Of a stretch of DNA of 64,000 bases, positions 32,601-47,600 are shown piece after piece. A program made the position numbers and the translations under genes. Position 1 is the first letter of the stretch. Every line of letters starts with the position of its first letter. The notes under the pieces are model-generated. The model worked only from the letters and a program-made list of their open reading frames with translations, made no database searches and was not told where the DNA came from. This DNA is from Lutraria lutraria. Lineage: Eukaryota > Mollusca > Bivalvia > Venerida > Mactridae. The stretch lies in contig OZ026838.1 in assembly GCA_964023205.1 (NCBI GenBank), positions 24,331,843 to 24,395,842 on the forward strand. The letters run 5' to 3'.

Positions 32601-35600
32601 ACTGTTAGCTGATAAGCGGTTTTCACTCGGTACCATAACGGCAATTTAGGAATTTATTAAAAATAATACTTTTTGTTTCAACAGTGTAAATAACATCAAA
32701 GAAACTTCACAACTGTATTTTTAAAAAATATTTCTTGTTTCAAGAAATATGGTATTTTTCCATGATATATCATCATTTAGAGAGAAACATGATGCATGTA
32801 AACTAATCCTAGGACGATTCATTTGAGGCTTTCTGTTGTGTAACGTAATTCACAAATATGTAGTATCATAATAATAATATGATATATGCATGATACTTCC
32901 TTAAACCAGTCAGGGAAATGAGGTTTGGATGGAATCGAGAATTATATGGTTCAATGGGTTTTTGTACCTGCATGAGTGCGTTTCTTTTTCCAGGTCATAA
33001 TTCCGATACAACCAATCATTATTGTTCTGTTTGACTTTGAATAGCTATATGAAAAAACTCTATGATGATTGCAGTCTGATTATAAACATGGAGGAAAACC
33101 CCTCACTTTTTTAGCACGCAACAGTGATCAGACTGACAATAATACTTGCCTTCAAAATAAATATACTTAAAGCGATCCAGAAAAGTTGGGGTCAAAAAGT
33201 CTTGCTTCTTTTCTTTCCAAACTACGAAACCTTCATTTTACAACGTAACGTATATTTATCACAAAGTGTTGGTTCAATATACAAATGGGTCATATTTGTA
33301 ATAATTTAACATTTATATATATGTGTCGTCTACTGATGCAAAATGACCACTAATTCCACTACCCAAGTAGTGTGACACATGTATTCTTTTTTATAATGTT
33401 GTGTTTGATATTAATAAATAACAAAATCTACATTAAAGTTAAAATATTTGCGCATATATTTTGATTGTAGTTCGGCTCATTTGCTAAAATACATCACTAA
33501 GTTTGCAAATAAAGGGACATGTCAAGTCCATTGATTGATGTGTCGCAAAATAATTTTTATTCTTCAACTTAGCGCAAATTACTCAGCAGTACATTAATAC
33601 TTCAGTTATCACAATAGATAAACGAAAACTAACGTAAATTATCGTAAGGATAGTATAATGTTTAAATAAATCATAAATAGAACTGCTTTAATAAGTTACA
33701 TCTACGTGACAAATGCTACATTTACTATAAAATTGGAGACACCAGCTTCATTGAAAGCTTCGCCTATTGTTTCTGTGGAATCTCCAAAATTCAGTTCAAA
33801 GCCATCTCCGAGATTCATTTTACTGTCAATTGCCATGTCAACACCTGTTGAATAATTAGTTACAAATGTAGTTTTCTTTTTCATATCAGAAACAGAAACA
33901 AGATTTCGATTCTTTAATAATTGCTTTGTTCCCACTAGAAAGTTTATTTAATGACACAATCTACGGCGTTACTTAATTCAGTGATACACTTAATTCGTTG
34001 CTTCCGAACTTAAGGAGGACCTTTCAGATTTTTTTTCAAATTCATGGAAAGATTTGAATGTTTGTTAAGATTACTTTTACTTTAAATTCGCTTAAAATAT
34101 AGCAAACAGTGACTTATGTACGTAAATTTACATTTTTTAACAGCTGTAGATGATTTTTGAATGATGTTATATAAAAGGAGGACTTCTTGTTATGTGTAGT
34201 CCTTGTATAAAAGACGCCTACCCATTTTGATAAAAGTCGAAATAAAAGTAGAAAAAAAGATTTAATATCTCCGTAATTAAAAGCTGTATGTAAAACGGTA
34301 TAAAGTGACAAGAATAATTCTAGAATACAATGATAGACTACATGTTACACAAAATATTCAACAAATACAACAGTACGTAGAAATATGGAATGAAAACACA
34401 TACCACTGAAGTCACCAATGGTGCGGAAGGTTTTATTTGTTTCGTAAGCCATCGTACCATTCTCCAACACTAATCTGACAGTACCAAGCACATCTGTAAC
34501 ATACGACATATAAGACAGATAAACATGATTTATAGACTTCATGCACACACACAAACCCTCCGATTCCATATAAACCAGTACAGTCATACACGGTTATAAT
34601 GAACATGCAGTGAACATAGTGGAAACTGGAATACATTGTGGTATTTGTCCTTGAAAACACACTTTTTATTGCATTGTATTGGATAGATGTATATAGAATT
34701 AAGTATTTATTCGAGTATCCTAAAATTCACTAGTCCGAAAAATAGCTGGGCCGATAACTGAAAGAATCTTTCGTTTTATGATACAAGCACCAAATTTGAC
34801 ATGAATGTTCAGCAAGGCCAACTCTTTGACAAAAGCACATTAGCCACTTAAATTTTTCAAAATGGCCGCCATATTTTTCAAAATGGCCGCCATGGTTATT
34901 TCAATATTGCTTATTTCACTCATTTTTACGGTATTTATAGTGCCTCTCTGAAAATCGCTCTATCAATTTATGTAGATATTTAATGAAATAAACATTTAAA
35001 AGCAGAAAATAGAATTACCTACACGTAGGTATAGTATAAATTTGATATTCATGACTTAATTATAAGTGCAAGTAAAACGATTTTAAATGTGAAGTTAGGT
35101 GTCTTTTTATCTCCTCTCTTCCAAATTGCTATCAAATATCCCTTTTCAGCTTTCTGTAGCTCTCCTGCCTTTTTATTGTGTTTCTATTATTTTCTATTTG
35201 CTTTTTTTATTGTTTACTTATTATGAGACTGACACATGAAGGTATGTATCAAACCTGTTGTTTCATATAGAAGTACATGTACATGTATAGGCCATACCAA
35301 ATCGACTGCATTTATATCTACCACGACATCCACTTTGATATCACATTTTGTCAATTTTTACAGCTCTGTACATTGGGATGAAGTTCAGTTAAAATCAACA
35401 AAAGATAATTGTGTTTCTTCAACCCTGTGAGACTATTCCTATCATATAATATTATAACCAATTAATCTAATACTCTGTTTATGATCATCTATATTCACCG
35501 GTTCCTAATCTAATTTTACTAATACTGGAGTTTCAACACTTTCAACGTCTGCTGAGACAAAATCACAACCAGAAAATGAAATGAAATTCACTTTTCATTG

Positions 35601-38600
35601 CTTATCCTATATAGAAATGAATGTCATGTTTCACACTTCATCTGCGATTTTGACCATGCGCAAATCCTACCCAAAGTTTTTCTAGAGATTAGGCAGATCA
35701 GAAAACATTGACGGCTGTCACAGGACGAACACAATCATTGACTTTTACCTTGATACTGGTGTAGCCATGTACGATGATATATAAGTATTAGCGTCTTCAT
35801 GGTTATATGACATATTAAGCCCCTAAAGACTGCCTGTTCGATTATGAATAGCAATAAACGTTCAAGTTACTTAAGAGGTATTGGTTCGACACAGTGCAAC
35901 ATGTTTCTCAGTGAGAAATCAAAAAAGATTATGGTATTTTCTGAAACTAGACAATATATAATTATTTGCTTATCCTACGTAACCGTTAAATCCTGTTTAT
36001 TCATCAAAATGTTATTTACATTATGGGGGAGTTTCAATGATGCTCAACACCACAAAACTGTCAGTAAGGTAACGGGGTCATGTCATAACACGCTGTTGCC
36101 CCCAGTATACAATGTTTTCTGTCGATAGGGAAACCAAACAGCTCATGTTCTGGCCTGATTACTCCCATTTCATCGGAGAGTGATGTATTATCAGCAAGAC
36201 CTTATTTTCCTCAAATACCTCCAAGATCTGATTCAAACTAAGACTACCAAGGAAACACATGGGTATCAACAGCTATGCATCAGCTATCACACGTCAACGC
36301 AAGTTTGTGCTGTCAACTGATGTATCCAGATTTTCGCATAAATTGAGGGATCGGAGGTGAAAGTATGGCGTCATCGAGATGAACATTACATAGTATGTAT
36401 TCATCCAACAATAATATTTGATGTACATGTATTAGTATAGTCGGACATATCATGGCAATACAAGCCACCTTGGCTAGTAGCTGACAGTCTTACGACCTAG
36501 AAATACATTGTACCCTTTCTTCAAGACCACATTGCTAGATCACATTCAGTCTAAGTATCATCTGCATACCTGTGCCAACATGTTGTTTAAGTTCTGCTTA
36601 GGGGGCGTCTTCGACAGATCTGGGGCATATTGAACATCAATGTGATTAGCACATATGTCTAGTGTACAGCTAATTCATCAACAACAAGGCGCGGGTAGTG
36701 AAGGCGTTGGTTGCCATCTAGATATACAGGGTTAATAGTAGATCCTCTCAATTAAGGCATAGATGCCAATGTATTGTAGTAGAGGCAAATGGCAGCAGCA
36801 CTCATCACTGATTGTTGTGAACTTTCACCTTCGAGTCACATCATTTATAAGACATACAAATTTAATTCCCCTGCTATATGAACACCATCCAGGTAATCCA
36901 CGCCCGCACAGGTACATCCTGTCTATTTATAGGTGGCTCCCTATTGATTACAGCGATGCACAATTAAAGTAATCATGTACTGTGCTAGCAGGATAGCATT
37001 AAACGTTTAGCTAAACATGGTTCCCATGCCAAGTATCACGACAATGATGAAATCATTGTGTTTTGGTTGTGACTTGACATTACCCTTTTTAATCTAAAAG
37101 CAGTAGAATTGGTTTGTTTAGGCTTCAGCATAACAAACAGTCAATTTAAAACGTATTGCGTGCAATTCCATTCAACTTGTATTAAACAAGAGGTGTATTT
37201 CAAACACATGAGCCTGTTAAACGCCACCTGGATAGTAATTTCCAATTTTTAATCGGTCAAGGACTTGACCGTTGACCTTCCGATCTCATAATCAATTAGG
37301 GTCATCTTGTAATGATCAACCCCCTTCCTATTCTGGGGACCACAGGCAAATTTACTCTCTAGTTATTGGCAGACATAGTCTTCATGTTGTATGTCACTGT
37401 GACGGAGGAACGTAGGTCAGATTTTTATGTTGTAGGTCACTGTGACCTCAAAGTGGTACCTACTAACCTCAAAACTAAAACAAGTCACTTACATGTGATT
37501 ACAAACCTCCCAACACTTCTTCGAAGCGTGAGAGCTTAATTAATAAAACATTTTCAATGGTATTGCAGTAAAAGAAACGAATTCCTACATGAAAATGGCC
37601 GCCATTTTGAAAAATCAAATGGCTAATGTGCTTTTTTGGAAAAGGACACATTGAACTACATCTGTGCCAATTTTGGTGCTTGTATCATCAACTGAAAGAT
37701 TTTGAGAAATTTTCAACTTAATCTGCCCAGCTAAAAGACTGGTATAACAATTGATTGTTTTTTACAAAAAACACTGATTTTTCACAGAACCAACAAACTT
37801 TTCACAGAACAGCTATTTTTTTCTAAGAAACAGCTATTTTTCTCGCAGAAACAGCTGTTTTTACAGAAACAACCACGGCCATTTCTTCCGATCTTGCTGC
37901 TATATCGCTTACCTCTTCCAGGTGTGGTTGCGTCGTATAGCATGAGTTCTTGTTGTCCAAAATCCACTCTTAAATCATCTGGAGTTACTATAAAATAAAA
38001 GGACATTGACATGTGCTTGCATTATATCAATATAGACATAAAAAAGATAAGTTGAAGTGATGCTTATCATTTGCATAGATATTTTTTTAAGTTAAGACTT
38101 TAAATCAAAAAGTAAATTATCTTCAATACGCTAAACGGGTGAAATGTGTTTTACTATGACCACTTCTCGTTTTCAAATATTATAGTATGGCAATATATTT
38201 AACACTAAATTGTGTCGAAAAAACGAAATAATTTAATTCCTGTACTAAGGAGTCGCCATCCTTTAACAAAATGATACAATTTCGAAAACAAGTACATTGT
38301 GTACAGTAAACCCCAGCTTATTTTATAATTTCAATACAAATTTAAGGCAATCTCGTTATAACAACCCCTTATTTTAGCATAAAATACCAGTTTTCTATAT
38401 TTTCTCTACATAATTGTGTATGTTTAAATTTACTTACTGCGTTAGTATTAAGTTTGTTTGTTTGTTTCATCGGGTTTAACGTGATTTTCAACATTATTTC
38501 AGATATATTGTGGCGGGAAGTTATCCTAACCAGCTTTCCTGGTCTTCATTTAAGACTTAACCAGTACTAACCCCATTCTATCCGCAAGCTTCTGGCAAGC

Positions 38601-41600
38601 TACCCCACATAATTCAGAGATGGAGTACAATTTAACATAGGATGTAATATATTCAGTCAAATTTGTCACGTGCAGTGTGAGCCTCGCCCGGGGTTCGAAT
38701 TCACAATTAACCTCTCGATCAGTAGTCAAACGCTCTAACCACTGAGCTAGCCGGGTGAACCGTTAATATTAAGACTATTTCTCAATGGTCGTCAAATTAA
38801 ATATGTTTCATTTCATTAGCTGTTATCGTGCTCCAGTGGTTAGCCTGTACTTGTAACTCGGCGATCATGCTTCGATTCACTGTCGCTACACATCATACCC
38901 TTCAATGATTTCTTTAAATGTCGATTTAAGATGTAAAAAAGTTGCCGATGTAGCATTAAATTTTGAAAGTCGACCCAACAGGTTTTCAACATTAAATTTT
39001 GATCAAGAAAGTCGTTGAATAATGATCAATGTTAAATTTTGATCAATCTTATTACCGATAACTAAAACCCTAGATAAACGTCAGAGATCGACTGTAAGAA
39101 TCAAGGAATAAGTACTGCAGGAGCGTAGCTCTCATAAAGCATGCACTATTTAACAAAGTCTATGTACATTACATTCCTCTAAGCGCCCTTTTGTTCTTGT
39201 CTATTTGCGATGCTATATCGATTTTTTCGCATTTTGTTTTAAACTTCTTTAAGCGTGAGTTACTTGAGATGATTTTATAAAAAGAGTAAAAAGACAAATC
39301 TTTATCTTGGTTATTAATGAAATAGTAAGCACCCAATTAAGGATAACGCCTAACGGACCCTTCAATACAAACTTTAAATGTCTATGAACAAAAGTTAGAT
39401 CTTAAGGTATTTGATCCTCATAAATTGTTATATCTAATTAACTTTAAATCAAACAACATTTTGAAATGCTAGACATGGGTCCGTATTCACAAAGCATGTT
39501 AAGATTTTCAAAATTTTTACTTAAGTGTAAATTCTTTTTCATGGTAAAAGTTTGTAAACCAGTCATCAACAGTGTGAAAATGAATTATCATTTTAATAAT
39601 TGGCATCTTTAAAACAAAGATAAAATCATATTATTGTGATTTCCTCCTTTATATTAGTACAAAAGAGTTAAGGAAATTAAAGGTCGAATTTAAGGAAAAA
39701 TATAACTTAAGTTAAAAAATTACTTTAGATGCTTTGTGAATGTGGGTAGATAATGACATTACTAATAATATATCTTTCCCTTTTCTATGATTATATATAG
39801 CATTCTTAATTTTATATTAACAATTTCCAAAATTACACAATTAAAAAAGGCTTGTGGAGCTGTCTTATGATTCCTTCTACAGAAGTGTAATTGTTAATAA
39901 GGAATGATGTCATATGCATTAGGGTCTGTGATCCTTCATGTCTAAAACAGTAAGTGGACGGTTGTAATATAGGTTAAGCCCCAAAGATTTATAGTTTCAT
40001 AAATATTTTGGTCTTTGCGGTTTGTGGCGTATTCTTGTGCCAAGATAATACAAATTTGATATTTAACTTGTATTATGTTAGGATACTTTTTAACTAATTA
40101 TGTTCTTGTTTGTATATTTGTTACATCATACATAACTATGTATTTTTTACTGGCTTTATTAAAAGCCCATTTACAACACAATCATTGTTTTGTTTTAATT
40201 TTGTATTACAAGCTACACAAACTTTAAAGTCGCCATTCGGACCCTGAAGGTCATAAATACATTTTTTGTCATAAAATAATTTATGATCGAGGGGGGCCAC
40301 TCAACTAACATTCCGGGTTTTTTCTAGTCCAGCATTGTCCGGATTTTTTCTAGTCCTGGATGCGATTATTATTATTGATTTACTTTACAAAGGAGGGCGC
40401 GTCTTTTAAAAATTTATCTGCAAATTGCTTCACTTTATGCTTTAGTTCGTTTATTACCTCCTCCCCCCTTTCCTCCATCCACATTTATTATTTAACTTGT
40501 ATTATGTTAGGGCGTATTCTTGTGCCCAGATAATACAAATTTGATATTTAACTTGTATTATGTTAGGATACTGTTTAACTGCTTATGTTCTTGCTTCTAT
40601 ACTTGTTACATCATAACTATGTATTTTTTACTGGCTTTATTAAAAGTAGTTCTGTCACAAGTAGTTCTGTCACAAGTAGTTGTCTCACAAGTAGTTCTGT
40701 CACAAGTAGTTCTGTCACAAGTAGTACTCTCACAAGTAGTTCTGTCACAAGAAGTTGTCTCACAAGTAGTACTCTCACAAGTAGTTCTGTCACAAGTAGT
40801 TCTATCACAAGTAGTTCTGTCACAAGTAGTTCTGTCACAAGAAGTTGTCTCACAAGTAGTACTCTCACAAGTAGTTCTGTCACAAGTAGTTCTGTCACAA
40901 GTAGTTCTGTCACAAGTAGTTCTATCACAAGTAGTTCTGTCACAAGAAGTTGTCTCACAAGTAGTACTCTCACAAGTAGTTCTGTCACAAGTAGTTCTAT
41001 CACAAGTAGTTCTGTCACAAGTAGTTCTGTCACAAGAAGTTGTCTCACAAGTAGTACTCTCACAAGTAGTTGTCTCACAAGTAGTACTCTCACAAGTAGT
41101 TCTATCACAAGTAGTTCTGTCACAAGTAGTTCTATCACAAGTAGTTCTGTCACAAGTAGTTCTGTCACAAGTAGTTCTGTCACAAGTAGTTCTATCACAA
41201 GTAGTTCTGTCACAAGTAGTTCTATCACAAGTAGTTCTGTCACAAGTAGTTCTGTCACAAGTAGTTCTGTCACAAGAAGTTGTCTCACAAGTAGTACTCT
41301 CACAAGTAGTTCTGTCACAAGTAGTTCTGTCACAAGTAGTTCTGTCACAAGTAGTTCTGTCACAAGAAGTTGTCTCACAAGTAGTACTCTCACAAGTAGT
41401 TCTGTCACAAGTAGTTCTGTCACAAGTAGTTCTGTCACAAGTAGTTCTATCACAAGTAGTTCTGTCACAAGAAGTTGTCTCACAAGTAGTACTCTCACAA
41501 GTAGTTCTGTCACAAGTAGTTCTATCACAAGTAGTTCTGTCACAAGTAGTTCTGTCACAAGAAGTTGTCTCACAAGTAGTACTCTCACAAGTAGTTGTCT

Positions 41601-44600
41601 CACAAGTAGTACTCTCACAAGTAGTTCTATCACAAGTAGTTCTGTCACAAGTAGTTCTATCACAAGTAGTTCTGTCACAAGTAGTTCTGTCACAAGTAGT
41701 TCTGTCACAAGTAGTTCTATCACAAGTAGTTCTGTCACAAGTAGTTCTATCACAAGTAGTTCTGTCACAAGTAGTTCTGTCACAAGTAGTTGTCTCACAA
41801 GTAGTACTCTCACAAGTAGTTGTCTCACAAGTAGTACTGTCACAAGTAGTTCTATCACAAGTAGTTCTGTCACAAGTAGTTCTATCACAAGTAGTTCTGT
41901 CACAAGTAGTACTCTCACAAGAAGTTGTCTCACAAGTAGTACTCTCACAAGTAGTTCTGTCACAAGTAGTACTCTCACAAGTAGTTCTGTCACAAGTAGT
42001 TCTGTCACAAGTAGTTCTATCACAAGTAGTTCTGTCACAAGTAGTACTCTCACAAGTAGTTCTGTCACAAGTAGTACTCTCACAAGTAGTTCTGTCACAA
42101 GTAGTTCTGTCACAAGTAGTTCTATCACAAGTAGTTCTGTCACAAGTAGTTCTGTCACAAGTAGTTCTATCACAAGTAGTTCTATCACAAGTAGTTCTAT
42201 CACAAGTAGTTCTATCACAAGTAGTTCTATCACAAGTAGTTCTATCACAAGTAGTTCTGTCACAAGTAGTTCTGTCACAAGTAGTTCTGTCACAAGTAGT
42301 TCTATCACAAGTAGTTCTGTCACAAGTAGTACTCTCACAAGTAGTTCTGTCACAAGTAGTTCTATCACAAGTAGTTCTATCACAAGTAGTTCTGTCACAA
42401 GAAGTTGTCTCACAAGAAGTTGTCTCACAAGTAGTTCTGTCACAAGTAGTACTCTCACAAGTAGTTCTGTCACAAGTAGTACTCTCACAAGTAGTTCTGT
42501 CACAAGAAGTTGTCTCACAAGTAGTACTCTCACAAGTAGTTCTGTCACAAGTAGTTCTATCACAAGTAGTTCTGTCACAAGTAGTTCTGTCACAAGAAGT
42601 TGTCTCACAAGTAGTACTCTCACAAGTAGTTCTGTCACAAGTAGTTCTGTCACAAGTAGTTCTATCACAAGTAGTTCTGTCACAAGTAGTTCTGTCACAA
42701 GAAGTTGTCTCACAAGTAGTACTCTCACAAGTAGTTCTGTCACAAGTAGTTCTATCACAAGTAGTTCTGTCACAAGTAGTTCTGTCACAAGTAGTTGTCT
42801 CACAAGTAGTTCTATCACAAGTAGTTCTATCACAAGTAGTTCTGTCACAAGTAGTTCTGTCACAAGAAGTTGTCTCACAAGTAGTACTCTCACAAGTAGT
42901 TCTGTCACAAGTAGTTCTATCACAAGTAGTTCTGTCACAAGTAGTTCTGTCACAAGAAGTTGTCTCACAAGTAGTACTCTCACAAGTAGTTCTGTCACAA
43001 GTAGTTCTGTCACAAGTAGTTCTGTCACAAGTAGTTCTGTCACAAGAAGTTGTCTCACAAGTAGTACTCTCACAAGTAGTTCTGTCACAAGTAGTTCTGT
43101 CACAAGTAGTTCTGTCACAAGTAGTTGTCTCACAAGTAGTTCTGTCACAAGTAGTTCTGTCACAAGTAGTTCTGTCACAAGAAGTTGTCTCACAAGTAGT
43201 ACTCTCACAAGTAGTTCTGTCACAAGTAGTTGTCTCACAAGTAGTACTCTCACAAGTAGTTCTGTCACAAGTAGTTCTGTCACAAGTAGTTCTATCACAA
43301 GTAGTTGTCTCACAAGTAGTTCTGTCACAAGTAGTTCTGTCACAAGTAGTTCTGTCACAAGTAGTTCTGTCACAAGTAGTTGTCTCACAAGTAGTTCTGT
43401 CACAAGTAGTTCTGTCACAAGTAGTTCTGTCACAAGTAGTTCTATCACAAGTAGTTCTGTCACAAGTAGTTCTGTCACAAGAAGTTGTCTCACAAGTAGT
43501 ACTCTCACAAGTAGTTCTGTCACAAGTAGTTCTGTCACAAGTAGTTCTGTCACAAGTAGTTCTGTCACAAGAAGTTGTCTCACAAGTAGTACTCTCACAA
43601 GTAGTTCTGTCACAAGTAGTTCTGTCACAAGTAGTTCTGTCACAAGTAGTTGTCTCACAAGTAGTTCTGTCACAAGTAGTTCTGTCACAAGTAGTTCTGT
43701 CACAAGAAGTTGTCTCACAAGTAGTACTCTCACAAGTAGTTCTGTCACAAGTAGTTGTCTCACAAGTAGTACTCTCACAAGTAGTTCTGTCACAAGTAGT
43801 TCTGTCACAAGAAGTTGTCTCACAAGTAGTTCTGTCACAAGTAGTTCTGTCACAAGTAGTTCTGTCACAAGTAGTTCTGTCACAAGTAGTTCTGTCACAA
43901 GTAGTACTCTCACAAGTAGTTCTGTCACAAGTAGTTCTGTCACAAGTAGTACTCTCACAAGTAGTTCTGTCACAAGTAGTTCTGTCACAAGTAGTTCTGT
44001 CACAAGTAGTACTCTCACAAGTAGTTCTGTCACAAGTAGTTCTGTCACAAGTAGTACTCTCACAAGTAGTTCTGTCACAAGTAGTTCTCTCACAAGTAGT
44101 TCTGTCACAAGTAGTTCTGAATCTAAGTAACTTAACGTTGTGACATAATGGCCCACTAGGCCTCCGGCTGGTGATTAGTAAGATTGCATCACTATGCAAT
44201 TACATTGACCAAGGAATTACCATACAACCCTGGAGGGCCAGACATGTTATATTCAGAGTTGATATTCAAATCCTCAACGAATTTTATTGACTTTTTTATT
44301 CCAAATATCATGACGAATGCTTGGGATTATTTTACTGTCGCAGCATGAGGCACTACGTGTTTTCTAAATCCTAATAAATGGAGTTTTGGGGACTTATTTT
44401 GTTGTACAAACGAAAAGAACGAAAGAACCTCTTTAAGAAAAAAATCCGAACAAATACAAACCACCTGTAAAGTTATAAAAATAGTAATCCTTTAAATATT
44501 ACATAATTATATACTGCAAGAGGTGGTTTTCAACGCTGAAAATAACTCTACAAAGTTTGATCATTTACTAATGAGGGTCAAATTTTCACGCGTAAAGGGG

Positions 44601-47600
44601 TCATTATTTAAGGGTATGGGTCATTTCTTTAATGTTGAAAATTGATCAATAATCTGTTGAAAAATTACCCGGAGGTCATATTTCCACTGAACCAAAATTT
44701 TATGCTACACGGGCTCCATGTGACATTGGTACTAGTTAAAACACATTTCAGGAAAACTTGATAGGAAATCCGGCCGCCGAATATAACTGATATCGGTAAC
44801 CACATTGAAATTGAAAGATGAATTTATACTCTACTAACTTGTTGCCCACAAGGTGTCAGTATCTACATTTCCGTCTGTGATGAAAGCTTCGACTGTAAGT
44901 ACACCAGGAAACAAACTTGCCACTCCAGCATCAACTTTAACGTAGGCATCTTTACCACACACTTCCTAAGGTAACATAAACATACATGCATGTTATATTT
45001 CTTCCGTAACAACGAATTTACTAATGATTTCTGTTCTAACCTTATCGGTTTTATCGTCAATAATGGTGACATGAAATGCTATAATAATCACAACAGTAAT
45101 TCTATCACTATAGCAATAACATACAACTACTTTACTGTATTTTAACAGTTTATTAATAATTGTATGCGAAACGGGAACCATTTTATTAATTCTACATTAG
45201 TTCATGTTGACTGGCTCTAAGAGAGCCATGTAATATTGAGGTCACTTTTCACCTGATACTTTTCGATTTCACTGCATTTTGATGATAGCTTCCCTGTAAT
45301 ATTCACTTTTGGATTGTTTCCCTTCAGTCAATTTAAGACAGCTATAATATGATTTCAAACTTTTTCAGAGTCTTGTATATCATTAATTGAAATTCACTGA
45401 CATGCCTACATTCTCACGAACTGTATGTGAACTGTTGTAATCATGCAGTGACAAATGCCAGAAATGAAGGATTTTGATTTGTTTAAGTTTGATAAGAATA
45501 TGGAGGCTTATATGAGGTATTTTCTTGCATTTATATTGAGTTATATGCTAATCAATCAGTCAATCTAATGTGGCCAATGACTATAATGTTAGCATTGAAT
45601 GGATTTGAGGAAATTAAGTGACTACAATGTATATAATTATAACAATAAACTTCAGGAAGAACATGCAATACTAGTGCTTGTCTCTGTCTATCAGTAATCA
45701 AATGTTTAGCAAATGGTGGCCGAATCGCCCAGGTAAAACCAGAGATAAAACCCACTTTTAGATAAGGAACAAAACAACTCTGGAACCCTGTAACCCTTTG
45801 TCACCGATAACGGCACTCGAACGTACTGTCGCCATAGTACTACCACCTAGATGTGGGTCCTCATCTTTGCTAAACATTCGCAAAAATTATTTTGAACGTA
45901 ATGAGTGTCAACATTAATAATGCTCTATAATATACATATCCTTATTAAAATAACATTTCGGATAAAAGTTTTGTTGACGCATTTAAAAACCTACTCTTGA
46001 GCATCGAATTTGAATTTTGTGTGCCCTCTGGAGCGGTCGCTAAAACTGATTTTTGAAAATAAGGCGTTTTCCTACAACAACTCTCGAATCACTCGAGCAT
46101 AATAAATCCGGTTTTGTAACCAATTACGATTGGACAATAATACTCGACTATACGATGTGATAATGATATACCAACATCGACTGCTTGTCTTCTGGCGTAA
46201 GACATGGGAGATCAGAAAACACAAAAGTTTAACATAGACATAGCTGATTTAAAGATGTAGAGAATGCATACATTTAATTTGATATTCCAGGGCCACTAAC
46301 ACCAAATGAGAGTAAGGGAGGGACCTAGTTCATTATTGTTCTGTTGAATAAAAGTATGTGAACGATCCGTGTTTGTTGAACACTAAGATATTTTAATACG
46401 TATCATCCCCTAAAATGGATTGTTTTTACTAGTGGAACACACGACAAGGCATAGGGTATTTTTCAATTTATTGTTTCCAACTTTTTTGGACTGGAATATT
46501 AGTTTTCATCAGGAATTTACTAGTACATGTACGAAACTTCTTTCCATTTTAGAGAGGGTTAGATCAACGCCACATGAATAGACAGTTTCAAAGAGTTGTG
46601 GAGGACCTCTGTAGAACTACAGACGTTTCGTAAGCTAATTGGACAGCTTCTTCACATGTGAAATTTATCTGGTCCTGGTAGAGATTCAAACTCAGAAAGG
46701 CGAGGGGCTATTGACAAGTCTCTAGACAATATATACGCAAATGTAAAAAATGTCTTCTTCTAACAGACAATGTCGTTAGGCACAAATAAATGATGAACAA
46801 TGCTGTGAAATGTTCAGAATTGCAACTGCCAATAACAGTAAAAGGTTTCATTATACAAACATAGTGTTTGCAGTAAAATCTTTACTTGCTTAAATTAATG
46901 TGTTAAGTAAGTTAGGGTTACCTGGTGAAATATATGCTACTGTTTTCTTATAAAATGTTATTACCATGCACGTGTATGTGAATTATATACATGAATGTAT
47001 TCGCTGAGTTTTCAAATACTAGATACAAAGACCTATAGTATAGATCTTTGCTAGTGATAGCCATTAGAATTTAATTATGTATATTATTTATAACTTGTAA
47101 ATATGTTATACTCTACATAATGGAGAATTTAATAAATATATACATGTATTATAATTAAACATCATTTCACCTTTAATATTTTAAGTACAGTCAAACCTCT
47201 GAAAAAGGCTACCCTGTGTATAAAGGTCATTCTTTGAAAGACAGTGATTACTTATTTAGATCAAACTAACATCTGAATAAAGGCCACCTGTCAATGAAGG
47301 CCACATTTAGTCTTTCCTAAGGGTGGCATTTGTTCACAGGCTTGACTGTACAGGTATTTTTAACATATGATCAAAATATATTTAAAGTGTACAATACCGA
47401 GAAATTGAGGGGCGTCCCGACTATCACCAGTGTGTTAGGGCAAAACACTTCCAAAGCTGTAAAAACAAAAAAGACATATTTAGTGAAAAATAAATCTTTC
47501 AAGGTCTCGTCAGTTAAACGTTTCAGTGATGAGGACCTATATTTATACTATAATACGTCTTTTGATATTTCAACTTGATAATGAGGCCATCGCTTGGTAC

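Noticed and set aside
40520..44199. Four overlapping open frames of about 1,180-1,207 codons on both strands
   Set aside because: They are the 15-bp satellite read through. A stop-free unit whose length is a multiple of three keeps several frames open. There is no start context, codon bias or non-repeat domain.
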